Source: Candidatus Avedoeria danica (GTDB lineage: Bacteria; Chloroflexota; Anaerolineae; Epilineales; Epilineaceae). From it: DNA of 64,000 nt. A program made the translations under genes and the position numbers. This document shows positions 15,761-23,820 of the stretch, piece by piece (position 1 is the first letter of the stretch; every line of letters begins with the position of its first letter). The DNA is taken from assembly GCA_016703025.1 (NCBI GenBank), contig JADJCV010000004.1, positions 1,553,501-1,617,500 of the forward strand. Direction: 5' to 3'. Below the pieces are notes generated by a model. It was given only the letters and a program-made list of their open reading frames with translations, did not search any database and had not been told where the DNA came from.

Positions 15761-17728
15761 ATGCAGATGCACGGCTCAGGGTGGTCGAGCTTCATCCAAC
15801 ACGATCCGTCCCGCCCACAACCCAAGGTGGACGCGGCACTGCTGCGCCGCGTAGCGGGGTGGGTCTGGCCGTACCGGCGTCGCGTCGCGCTCATGCTCGT
15901 GCTCCTGTTGATCATCTCGCTCGTCGAGCTCGTACCACCGCTCTTGTACGCCCGCCTGATCGACAGCCTGGCTTTGAACGAGGCGACCGGCCGGATCACG
16001 CTGACCCCCGGGCGCCTGAACCAGCTCGCCCTCGGCTTGCTGGCCGTGCCGATCGCCTCGAGCCTGCTCGGCGCCTGGCAACGCCACCAGAACGCGACGG
16101 TCGGCGAGGGCCTGATCTACGACCTGCGGGTGGCGGCCTACAGCCACCTCCAGCGCCTTGGCCTGCGGTTCTTCACGGCCACGCGGACCGGCGAGATCAC
16201 GTCCCGCCTCGAGAACGACGTCGTCGGCGCGCAGAACGCCGTCGTGAACACCGTGCCGAACGTCCTCTCGAGCGTCCTGACGCTCAGCACGACGCTGGCG
16301 ATCATGCTGCGGCTCGAATGGCGCCTGACGCTGTTGGCGGTGGCCGTCGTGCCGCTGTTCGTCCTGCCCGCCAAGCGGATCGGGCTCGTGCTGCGCCAGA
16401 TCCGGCGCGAGAACAGCGAGCTGAGCGCCGCGATGTCCAGCCAGCTCCTCGAGACCGTCAACGTCAGCGGGGCGCTTCTGATCCGCGTGTTCGGGCGTCA
16501 GGCGGACAGCATCGGGCGCTACGCCGAGCGCGCGGCGGCGGTGCGCGACATCGGCATCCGGCGGGCCGTCGTCAGCCGCTGGTTCTTCTTCGGCCTCGGG
16601 ATCGCAACGGCGGTCGGCACGGCCGTCATGTACTGGGCGGGCGGCCACCTCGTGCTGGCCGGGGAGATCAGCCCCGGCTTGATCGTCGCGTTCGCCGCAT
16701 ACCTCAATCGCCTGTTCGGGCCGATCACGAGCCTGTCCAACATCCAAGTGGAGTTCGTGAGCTCGCTCGTCAGCTTCGAGCGGCTGTTCGAGTACCTCGA
16801 CCTCGTGCCCGAGATCGGCGAGCGCCCGGGCGCCCTCGACCTCGATCACGTCACGGGCGACGTCCGATTCGAAGGGGTCGGCTTCGCCTACCCGTCGTCC
16901 GGAACCGCCTCGCCCGGCGGCACGACGTGGTCCTTGGCGGACATCGACTTCACGATGCGTCACGGCGAGACCGTGGCCCTCGTGGGCCCAAGCGGCGCCG
17001 GGAAGACGACGATCAGCTACCTGATGGCCCGCCTGTACGACCCGACCTCGGGCCGCGTGACGCTCGACGGCCACGACCTGCGCGACGTGACGCTCGCCAG
17101 CATCGCCCGCCACGTCGGCGTCGTGACCCAGGAGAGCTACCTGTTTCACGACACGATCCGCGCGAACCTTCTCTTCGCCGCGCCGGACGCGGACGACGCG
17201 GCGCTCGAGTCTGCCTGCCGCGCCGCCAACATCCACACCCGCATCCTCGATCTCGAGCACGGCTACGACACCGTCGTGGGCGAGCGCGGCTACCGCCTCT
17301 CGGGCGGCGAGAAGCAGCGCCTCGCGCTGGCGCGGGTCATCCTCAAGAACCCGGCGGTGCTCGTCCTCGACGAGGCGACGAGCCACCTCGACACCGAGAA
17401 CGAGGCGCTCGTGCAGGAAGCGCTCGCGCGCGTCATGCGCGGCCGCACGAACCTCGTCATCGCCCACCGTCTCTCCACCGTGCAAGCCGCCGACCAGATC
17501 CTCGTCGTCGAGGGCGGCCGCCTGGTGGAGCGCGGCTCCCACGCCTCGCTGCTCGCGGCCGACGGTCGCTACGCCGACCTCTACAACACCCAGTTCACGC
17601 CGAGGGCCCTTGCCACGGACGCACTGACCACGCGCCCCGGCGCACAGCCGGCGCAGGACGGCCCGACTGCCGACGGCAATACTGCCGGCGGCCAGATCGC
17701 AAACGGCCGACCGGCCGGCCGGCCGTGA
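15761..17728 (+). CDS. ABC exporter (fused permease-ATPase half-transporter)
   Basis: A protein of 655 residues. The membrane domain (about 30-335) has six helices, with LRVAAYSHLQRLGLRFF and TGEITSRLENDV typical of ABCB-type exporters. The ATPase domain (about 365-600) carries Walker A GPSGAGKTT, signature LSGGEKQR, Walker B VLVLDEATSHLD with intact Glu, and H-loop IAHRLST. All catalytic residues are present, so it can work as a homodimer. The last 45 residues are Gly/Ala/Pro-rich and poorly conserved. Met1 or Met3 may be the start. Substrate unknown. It is divergent from the SurA-N-like gene. Confidence 0.92.
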   Translation: MQMHGSGWSSFIQHDPSRPQPKVDAALLRRVAGWVWPYRRRVALMLVLLLIISLVELVPPLLYARLIDSLALNEATGRITLTPGRLNQLALGLLAVPIASSLLGAWQRHQNATVGEGLIYDLRVAAYSHLQRLGLRFFTATRTGEITSRLENDVVGAQNAVVNTVPNVLSSVLTLSTTLAIMLRLEWRLTLLAVAVVPLFVLPAKRIGLVLRQIRRENSELSAAMSSQLLETVNVSGALLIRVFGRQADSIGRYAERAAAVRDIGIRRAVVSRWFFFGLGIATAVGTAVMYWAGGHLVLAGEISPGLIVAFAAYLNRLFGPITSLSNIQVEFVSSLVSFERLFEYLDLVPEIGERPGALDLDHVTGDVRFEGVGFAYPSSGTASPGGTTWSLADIDFTMRHGETVALVGPSGAGKTTISYLMARLYDPTSGRVTLDGHDLRDVTLASIARHVGVVTQESYLFHDTIRANLLFAAPDADDAALESACRAANIHTRILDLEHGYDTVVGERGYRLSGGEKQRLALARVILKNPAVLVLDEATSHLDTENEALVQEALARVMRGRTNLVIAHRLSTVQAADQILVVEGGRLVERGSHASLLAADGRYADLYNTQFTPRALATDALTTRPGAQPAQDGPTADGNTAGGQIANGRPAGRP

Positions 17729-17944
17729 GATTCGCTCCCCCAAACTTGCTCCCCCAAGCGATGATGCCTATCATCGCCGTTCGCGGTTCGGCAGCGCGAA
17801 CCACCGGGTCGGTTCCCGGCCCGTTCGCGCGGTGAACCAGCCTCCAATCGTGATCTTTCCGTGATCCTTCGTTGAACGACGATGCGTGGCCCGAGCCGGG
17901 CCGCCGTCGATTGAGCGCCGCGTGCGCGGCCGAGGAGAACATCC

Positions 17945-18220
17945 GTGGCGAACACCGCATCCGCTGAGAAGGCCGCCCGTCAGGCGACGAAGCGCCACGC
18001 GCGCAACCGCTGGTACCGCACGCGCGCACGCACGTTCGTGAAGCGCGCCCGGATGCACCTCGACCTCGGGCAGCACGATGAGGCCCAGGCGGCGGTGCGC
18101 CTGGCTTGCGAGGCGCTCGACCGCGCCGCGTCGAAGGGCGTCATCCACGCGAACAACGCCGCTCGGCGCAAGTCGCGCCTGATGCTGGCGTTCAACAAGG
18201 CGGCCGCCGCGCGCGCCTGA
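17945..18220 (+). CDS. rpsT: 30S ribosomal protein S20
   Basis: A protein of 91 residues, the usual S20 length, with a GTG start and GAGGAG seven bases upstream. It is very basic. It shows the S20 pattern: N-terminal SAEKAARQATKRHARNR, central KRARMHLDLGQHDEAQ, and C-terminal KGVIHANNAARRKSRLMLAFNKA. S20 binds 16S rRNA early in small-subunit assembly. The gene stands alone, followed by a strong terminator. Confidence 0.97.
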   Translation: MANTASAEKAARQATKRHARNRWYRTRARTFVKRARMHLDLGQHDEAQAAVRLACEALDRAASKGVIHANNAARRKSRLMLAFNKAAAARA

Positions 18221-18253
18221 GTTCCTGTCGGCTCGAACCTGATTCGCTCCATT

Positions 18254-18287
18254 GCGGTGCCTCTCGTCATGAGAGGCACCGCTTTTT
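18254..18287 (+). terminator. Rho-independent terminator after rpsT
   Basis: A 12-bp perfect stem GCGGTGCCTCTC / GAGAGGCACCGC with loop GTCAT is followed by TTTTT, starting 33 bases after the rpsT stop. Confidence 0.95.
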
Positions 18288-18301
18288 GGTTGGCGGTGCG
18301 C

Positions 18302-18337
18302 TTGACATGACACATATGTTCTAGTATATTTGTTCTA
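18302..18337 (+). promoter_or_regulatory. Near-consensus promoter with repeated TGTTCTA boxes (SOS-like operator candidate)
   Basis: TTGACA (18302-18307), a 17-base spacer and TATATT (18325-18330) form one of the best sigma-70 promoters in the window. TGTTCTA occurs directly before the -10 (18318-18324) and directly after it (18331-18337), a direct repeat with a period of 13 bases. GTTC half-sites arranged as direct repeats recall LexA boxes of some bacteria, but the spacing differs from the known alphaproteobacterial GTTC-N7-GTTC. The repressor is unknown. Confidence 0.6.
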
Positions 18338-18377
18338 CGATCGACGCCGCGAAGCGTCTGAACCGTGGAGCACCGCC

Positions 18378-18950
18378 ATGAACGTCCTGCCGACCGCGCT
18401 CGAGCTCCTCGCCGACAGCACCGTCACCCGTCGCGCCGGCGCCGCCCCATCGGCGCAGCGTCAGCCGCGCACCATGGCGCGCAAGCGCTCGGCGCAGTTG
18501 CCGCTCGCCCTTCCGCTCGGACGCCGGGCCGAGAGCCGTTCCCGGTCTCTTTCCGACACGGCACCGTTCGCTCCGCCGCCCGCACTGGACGCCGTTGCGG
18601 CGGCCGGCGCGCTCTGGGCGGGGCTTGGCGCCGCCGGCGCGGTCACGCGCATGGATGCGCCGGAGCACGGCTGGCCGGACGCCCTCGTCCAGCCCGGCGA
18701 CGCCGTGCTCGTCGCCAAGGGGGGTGCGGTGGCCGAAGGCGCGCTGTCGGCCCTCTGCATACGTGGCACGAACGCGGTCCAGCTTCTCCGCGTGCACCGA
18801 TCCGGCGACCGGCACCTCCGCCTGCAGCCCGAGAACCGAGCGGTGCCGCCGCTCATCGTCGCTGCCGCCGACGTCGAGCTCATCGGACCGGTGCTGACGA
18901 TCGTCCGTCGCGGCGCCGGCGAGCCTGCCGCTCGGCGTCGGACGGCATAG
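18378..18950 (+). CDS. LexA/UmuD-like S24-fold protein without catalytic residues
   Basis: A protein of 190 residues. ATG 18378 has GGAG seven bases upstream. Residues about 85-178 follow the S24 (LexA/UmuD C-terminal) pattern: VQPGDAVLVAKGG, GALSALCIRGTNAVQLLRV, HLRLQPENRAVPPLIV and DVELIGPVLTIVRR. The usual catalytic Ser (G-x-S-M) is replaced by DAPEHG. The Lys of the T-V-K-R/K segment is replaced by VQLLR, so self-cleavage should be impossible. There is no DNA-binding HTH; instead the N-terminal 70 residues are basic and disordered. They contain QLPLAL (40-45), which matches the QLxLxL beta-clamp-binding hexapeptide. Strong promoter and repeat operator suggest tight regulation. Relation to SOS mutagenesis is inference. 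Confidence 0.65.
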   Translation: MNVLPTALELLADSTVTRRAGAAPSAQRQPRTMARKRSAQLPLALPLGRRAESRSRSLSDTAPFAPPPALDAVAAAGALWAGLGAAGAVTRMDAPEHGWPDALVQPGDAVLVAKGGAVAEGALSALCIRGTNAVQLLRVHRSGDRHLRLQPENRAVPPLIVAAADVELIGPVLTIVRRGAGEPAARRRTA

Positions 18951-18960
18951 GGTCGAACGG

Positions 18961-19076
18961 CACTGGTTAGAGCGACACTGGTTAGGGCGGCACTGGTTAC
19001 TGGTTAGGGCGACACTGGTTAGGGCGACACTGGTTAGGGCGGCACTGGTTAGAGCGGCACAGGTTAGAGCAACACT
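18961..19076. repeat. 15-bp tandem repeat array in the intergenic gap 18951-19309
   Basis: About seven copies of CACTGGTTAGRGCGR (period 15) run head to tail, one copy carrying an extra seven-base partial duplication (near 18991-19012). The array occupies a third of the 359-base gap between the LexA-like gene and the YfhO-flippase gene. The rest of the gap shows no convincing gene; no promoter stands out. Confidence 0.9.
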
Positions 19077-19309
19077 GCCCGTACCTGGCACGGCTCCGCG
19101 CGGGTTCGCATCGACATCGCCGGGTCCGCATTCGTGTCAGGTCAGCATTGGCGCCCGGCCGAGGGGCAGAGTTATCCTAGTCGCCCCATGGAACGTGAAG
19201 TCGTCGTCCGCGAAGCCGTCCTCTCCACCGCGCTGGCGCACGCCGCCGGCTGCGCGCCCGCGTGCGGTTCCGCCGGCCGGCCCGGCCATGCCGGGGCCGT
19301 GCGCCGCGG

Positions 19310-22300
19310 ATGACGTCTGCCCGGCGCCAAGCCGCTGCGCTCGGCCGCCGCGTCTGGCCCCGGCTCCGGCGAACGATCGTCGTTGCGTGGCCGGCGGCGT
19401 TGCTGCTGGTCGTCCCACTCTTCCTCTTCTGGCGTCAGACCGTCGGCGGCCTGACGCTCGTGCCCTATGATGCGCTGACCGCCGACCCGGTGTTCCGCGA
19501 TGCCCTCGCGGCGCGCGGCATCCTCCGGCCGCAGAACGGCTTGTTGGCTGACCTCGTGTTTCAGAACGTCGTCTGGAAGCAGTTTGCCGTCGACGCGCTG
19601 AGCCGGGGTCAGGCCCCGCTGTGGAACCCGTTCGTGCTCGGCGGGCTGCCGTTCTTCGCCGCCGGCCAGCACAGTCTGCTCTACCCGCCGACCCTCCTGT
19701 TCGCCTGGCTCGGGGTCGATCGGGCGTTCGGCTGGCACGCCGTGCTCACCCTCTGGCTGGCCGGGCTGTTCGCCTTCGCCCTCGGCCGCCAGATCGGACT
19801 CGGCCGAGCTGCATCGGCCTTCCTGGCCGTGGCGTGGTCCGCGTCGACACTGTTCGTGGCCAACGCCGTGTTCCCGATGATCCAGGTGGGCATGGCGTTC
19901 ACACCGCTCATCTTGACCGGGATCGCCGGCGCCGCACGGGCGCTCGGCGCGCGTGGACACGGCAGCCGCGGCGCCGAGGACGTGGGCGGACCCGGCGGCA
20001 GCCACTGGAACCTGCCGACGGGCCGCGCGGCTTTCTGGCTGACCATCACGGCCCTCGCCACCGCCGCAACCGCGCTGGCCGGGCACGCCGAGATCCTCTA
20101 TTACGCCGGCCTCGTTGCCGCCGCGTTTGCCGTCACGCAAGCCATCGGCATCGGCCGCGCCGGCGGGGTGCGCGCCGGCGCATCCACGCTCCTGTGGCTG
20201 GCGGCGGCCGGTGCCGTCGGCCTGCTCATCGCCGGCGCCCAGCTTGTCCCGTTCTACGAGCTGGCCGGCACGAGCCATCGCACCGGCACGCGCTACGCCG
20301 ACGCCATCGACTGGGCGTTCGGCATCCGCCAGCTGGCGACGTTCTTCGTGCCCGACTTCTTCGGCAACCCGGCGCACCACGCCGTCCTGTCCCTCGACGA
20401 CCTCCGGCGCGTGTCCCTTGACGGCGACGCGTTCTGGGGGGGCGGTTGGGGCGCCAAGAACTACGTCGAGGCCGCCGCCTACATCGGCGTGCTGCCGTGG
20501 CTGCTCGCGCCCGTCGGGCTCGTCGCGGCTTGGCGATCGGGCGCCCGCTTCTGGCTTGGCCTGGCCGTCGCCGCCGCGGCGTGTGCCTTCGGTACGCCGC
20601 TCTATCGCGTCCTCTTCGCACTGCCCGGCTTCGACCAGCTGCACACGCCGTTCCGCTGGGTCTTCGTGCTCGACCTCAGCGTCCTCGTCCTGTCGGCCAT
20701 CGGCTTCGACGCGCTCGCCCGTTCGACGGCCGGCCCGCGCGCCCGCGCCACCGGCCGGGTGGCCGGCGGCCTCGCGCTCGGCCTCGGGGCGTGGGGCGCG
20801 ATCATCCTCGCCCTCGCATGGGCCCTGCCGCACCGCTGGACGTCCCTCGTGGCGCGCACCATCGCCCGGGACGATGACCTGTCGCGCACGATCGCGGCCC
20901 ACTTCACCGGCGCCGACGTGTTCGGCAGTTACCTCTTCTGGTCGATGCTGCACCTCGCCCTGTTCCTGACGATCAGCGGCCTGGCGGTCGTCATCCTGGC
21001 GCGGGCGGAAGCCCCGGGGGTGCGCCGGCGCGGGATCGCGCTCGCCGTCGCCGCGGTGGCGCTCGACCTGGCGCTGATCGGTTACGGGTTCAACCCGGCC
21101 GTCGATCCGGCGCTGGCCGACGTCCGACCGCGCGCCGTGCGCTTCCTGTCCGAAGTCGGCGCCGTGAAGTGGGGCCGCGTCGTCGGCTTCGGCGAAGGGC
21201 GCGTCCTCTGGCCCAACACCGGCCAGCGATTCGGCATCCAGGATCTGCGGGGCTACGACTCGATCATCCCGCGCTGGATCGCCCGGACGTGGTCGGCCGT
21301 CGAGGACCAGGAGTCGATGCTGGTCTTCAACCGCATCGGCAACGTGCACGACGCGGACGCGCTCGACAGCCCGGCGCTGGCGGCGATGGGCGGTCGCTAC
21401 GTCGTCAGCCGCGACGAGATCGCGAGCCCGAACCTGGCGCTGATCGACGACGGCGACGTCAAGGTGTACGAGAACCGGCTCGCGATGCCGCGTGCCTGGA
21501 TGGTGAAGATCGTCGAGGTCGCCGAAGGGGAAGCGCTGCGCAGCGCGCTGCAGCGATTCGATCCCGGCACGACGGTGCTGCTCGAGGAGGAACCCGAGCC
21601 CGACATCTGGGGCGATCTCGTGCCCGGCCGCCAGGCGGTGCGCAAGGACATCGGCATCACCGAGCACTCGCCCACCCACCTCAGCTTCGACGTGTTCACG
21701 CCCCGCGCCGACACGCTGCTCGTCGTCAACGAGGGCTGGTTTCCGGGCTGGCGCGCCTTCGTGACCCCCGCCGGCGCCGCGCCGGACAGCGCCGTCGAGG
21801 TGCCGGTCTACCGCGCCGACGGGATGCTCCGCGCCGTGCCGATCCCGCCCGGCCGATCGACGGTCGACCTGCGCTACTTCCCGATGTCGCTCAAGCTCGG
21901 GTTGTACGCCTCGTTCATCGGCCTCGTCCTGTTGTTCCTCCTGGCCGTGTACGCCGCCTGGGCCCGCTATGTCCGCATCGGCGAGGACGACGCCGTCGGG
22001 CGGATCACCGTCAACGCCGCCGGACCGATCGGCGCGGCCCTCGTGACCAAGGTGCTGCAGTTCGTGTATGCAGCGCTGTTCATGCGGGTCCTCGGGCCCG
22101 ACAACGCCGGCCTCTACTACTATGCGATCACGGTGTACGGCCTCGTCGAGATCGTCACGAGCTTCGGCCTCGGCGTGCTCGTGGCGCGCGAGATCGCGCG
22201 GCGCCCGGCCGAATCGGCGCGGATCGTCAGCACGAGCGTGGCGGTCCGGTTCGGGCTGACGTTGGCAGCGCTGCCCGTCCTTGGCCTCATCGGCCTCGGC

Positions 22301-23494
22301 ATGGCCGCCGCCGGACGACCGGTCGACCCGGCGGCGGCGACGGCGATCGGACTGCTCATCGTGGCGCTCGTGCCGGGCCACCTGAACGCCGCGCTGACCA
22401 GCGCCTTCCAGGGCACCGAGCGGATGGTGGCGCCGGCGGCGGTGATGATCGTCTCGGCGCTGCTCTCGATGTCGCTCGGGGCGCTGGCGCTCGCCGGCGG
22501 CCACGGGTTCGTCGGCATGGCTGCCGTTTCGATCGCCGTGAACGCGATCACGTTCCTCCTGCTGGCACGGTTGCTGACCGCATCCGGCGTGGCCTGGTTC
22601 GGCCGGCCGAGCGCGCAGCTGGCGCGCTGGATGATCGTCGCATCGCTGCCGCTCATGCTCAACAGCCTGCTCCAGACGCTCTTCTTCAAGGTCGATGTCC
22701 TCTTGCTCGCGCCGCTGCAGGGGGAACAGGCGGTCGGCTGGTACTCCGCGGCATACAAGTGGGTCGAGGCGTTCCTCATCGTTCCGCCCTACCTCGTGAT
22801 GGCCCTGTTCCCGCTGATGAGCCGCCGCGCCGAGAACGACCGCGGCGGCCTGCGCTCGGCCTACGAGAACACCGTGCGCTGGCTGATCGCCCTGGCGCTG
22901 CCGGCGGCCACGCTGACGACGTTCCTGGCCGAGCCGCTCATCGCGCTGCTCGCGGGTCGTGACTACCTGCCGAACGGCGCCCGGGCGCTCCAGGTGCTGA
23001 TCTGGTTCCTGCCGTTCTCGTTCGTCAACGGCGTGACGCAGTACGTCCTCATCGCCCTCAACCGCCAGCGCTGGATCACGTGGAGCTTCGCCGCCGCCGC
23101 GGTGTTCAACGTCACCGCCAACCTCATCGTGATCCCGCGCTACGGCTACACGGGCGCGGCAGTCGTGACGATTCTCTCCGAGCTCGTGCTGATGGCGCCG
23201 TTCCTTTGGGGGCTGCGCGACCTCGGCGCGCCTCCCGTGCTGGCGCTCGCCTGGCAGCCGCTCCTGTCCGCCAGCGGCCTGGCGCTCGTGCTGGCCGGCA
23301 GCGCCGCCGTCGGCGTCCCAAGCTGGCTGGCGGCGCCGGTCGGGCTCGCCGCGTACGCGGTCGCGCTCGTTCGGCTCGGCTGGCTGACGACCGAGGACCG
23401 GGCGATCCTGGCGCGGTTCAGGCCAGGGCCGCGTGCTACGATTGGCGTCCTGTCCGCGCCCGGCGTCGGCGAGGCCGTCGACCACGCGCCTTGA
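19310..23494 (+). CDS. YfhO-like membrane protein fused to an oligosaccharide flippase
   Basis: A protein of about 1394 residues from ATG 19310 (an upstream GTG at 19262 is also in frame; ribosome site poor). Residues 20-880 match the YfhO architecture. About twelve helices carry PLWNPFVLGGLPFFAAGQHSLL, QLVPFYELAGTSHR and FRWVFVLDLSVL. An extracytoplasmic C-terminal domain follows with SPTHLSFDV, LLVVNEGWFPGWRA and the closing helix LGLYASFIGLVLLFLLAVYAAW. Residues about 888-1394 are a complete MOP-superfamily Wzx-like flippase, with KVLQFVYAALFMRVLGPDNAG at its start and FFKVDVLLLAPL and NLIVIPRYGYTGAA further on. YfhO proteins are GT-C-like and implicated in glycosylating cell-wall polymers from lipid-linked sugars; Wzx flips lipid-linked glycans. 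The fusion would couple both steps. The selenoprotein gene starts 11 bases after the stop. Confidence 0.87.
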   Translation: MTSARRQAAALGRRVWPRLRRTIVVAWPAALLLVVPLFLFWRQTVGGLTLVPYDALTADPVFRDALAARGILRPQNGLLADLVFQNVVWKQFAVDALSRGQAPLWNPFVLGGLPFFAAGQHSLLYPPTLLFAWLGVDRAFGWHAVLTLWLAGLFAFALGRQIGLGRAASAFLAVAWSASTLFVANAVFPMIQVGMAFTPLILTGIAGAARALGARGHGSRGAEDVGGPGGSHWNLPTGRAAFWLTITALATAATALAGHAEILYYAGLVAAAFAVTQAIGIGRAGGVRAGASTLLWLAAAGAVGLLIAGAQLVPFYELAGTSHRTGTRYADAIDWAFGIRQLATFFVPDFFGNPAHHAVLSLDDLRRVSLDGDAFWGGGWGAKNYVEAAAYIGVLPWLLAPVGLVAAWRSGARFWLGLAVAAAACAFGTPLYRVLFALPGFDQLHTPFRWVFVLDLSVLVLSAIGFDALARSTAGPRARATGRVAGGLALGLGAWGAIILALAWALPHRWTSLVARTIARDDDLSRTIAAHFTGADVFGSYLFWSMLHLALFLTISGLAVVILARAEAPGVRRRGIALAVAAVALDLALIGYGFNPAVDPALADVRPRAVRFLSEVGAVKWGRVVGFGEGRVLWPNTGQRFGIQDLRGYDSIIPRWIARTWSAVEDQESMLVFNRIGNVHDADALDSPALAAMGGRYVVSRDEIASPNLALIDDGDVKVYENRLAMPRAWMVKIVEVAEGEALRSALQRFDPGTTVLLEEEPEPDIWGDLVPGRQAVRKDIGITEHSPTHLSFDVFTPRADTLLVVNEGWFPGWRAFVTPAGAAPDSAVEVPVYRADGMLRAVPIPPGRSTVDLRYFPMSLKLGLYASFIGLVLLFLLAVYAAWARYVRIGEDDAVGRITVNAAGPIGAALVTKVLQFVYAALFMRVLGPDNAGLYYYAITVYGLVEIVTSFGLGVLVAREIARRPAESARIVSTSVAVRFGLTLAALPVLGLIGLGMAAAGRPVDPAAATAIGLLIVALVPGHLNAALTSAFQGTERMVAPAAVMIVSALLSMSLGALALAGGHGFVGMAAVSIAVNAITFLLLARLLTASGVAWFGRPSAQLARWMIVASLPLMLNSLLQTLFFKVDVLLLAPLQGEQAVGWYSAAYKWVEAFLIVPPYLVMALFPLMSRRAENDRGGLRSAYENTVRWLIALALPAATLTTFLAEPLIALLAGRDYLPNGARALQVLIWFLPFSFVNGVTQYVLIALNRQRWITWSFAAAAVFNVTANLIVIPRYGYTGAAVVTILSELVLMAPFLWGLRDLGAPPVLALAWQPLLSASGLALVLAGSAAVGVPSWLAAPVGLAAYAVALVRLGWLTTEDRAILARFRPGPRATIGVLSAPGVGEAVDHAP

Positions 23495-23505
23495 GGAGAT
23501 CACCG

Positions 23506-23757
23506 ATGCACATCCGGGTCACGTTCTGCATCCCTTGAAACTACGCCCCCATCGCCGCCCGTGTGGCGGAGGCCGTCTTCACCGAGTTCGGCCTGGACAT
23601 CGCGAGCTACACGCTCAACCCGGGCTCGGGCGGCGTGCACGACATCTGGCTCGATGACGACCTCGTCTTCTCGAAGAAGGCGATCGGCCGCCAGCCGACG
23701 CCTGAGGAGATCATCGACCTCATCCGGCCCCGGATCGAAGCCGCCGCGCGCGGTTGA
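23506..23757 (+). CDS. SelW/Rdx-family selenoprotein (in-frame UGA decoded as Sec)
   Basis: Reading from ATG 23506 through the TGA at 23536-23538 gives an 83-residue protein starting MHIRVTFCIP-U-NYAPIAARV. It has a CxxU motif (Cys8, Sec11) in the first beta-strand loop, as in Rdx (SelW/SelT/SelH/SelV) proteins. The family pattern continues: FGLDIASYTLNPGSGGVHDI, LVFSKKAIGRQPTPEEIIDLI. GAGGAGAT lies five bases before the ATG, and no ribosome site precedes the first downstream start (23563). Bypassing the UGA would remove the redox motif. The family is a thioredoxin-like fold with a redox role. tRNA-Sec lies about 10 kb away in the same window, and a SECIS-like hairpin follows the UGA. The gene probably belongs to the YfhO-flippase transcript. 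Confidence 0.88.
23536..23569 (+). promoter_or_regulatory. Bacterial SECIS-like hairpin following the UGA
   Basis: After the UGA (23536-23538) the coding sequence folds into a CCGCC (23555-23559) / GGCGG (23565-23569) stem with loop CGTGT. The loop begins 21 bases after the UGA and has G in its second position. Both fit the loose rule for bacterial SECIS elements (small apical loop with an early G, roughly 16-37 bases after UGA). Confidence 0.6.
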
Positions 23758-23820
23758 ACAAACGGGCCGCCCCGCCGCACCCGATCGCGCCCGACAGCGC
23801 TCCCCGACAGGTGGCCCCAC

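Noticed and set aside
18302..18337. Classical alphaproteobacterial LexA box
   Set aside because: The GTTC half-sites are 10 bases apart rather than 7, so only an SOS-like label is justified.
18961..19076. CRISPR array
   Set aside because: The unit is 15 bases, repeats follow without spacers, and no cas gene is nearby.
19172..23503. Minus-strand frame of 1443 codons opposite the YfhO-flippase gene
   Set aside because: It is Arg/Asp/Gly/His-rich with no hydrophobic pattern, as expected for the complement of a very GC-rich gene. The plus frame has clear membrane helices and family motifs.
23563..23757. Short gene starting after the UGA, or a nonsense-mutated pseudogene
   Set aside because: No ribosome site precedes 23563, the upstream part has one and supplies the CxxU motif, and tRNA-Sec is present, so recoding explains the UGA better.
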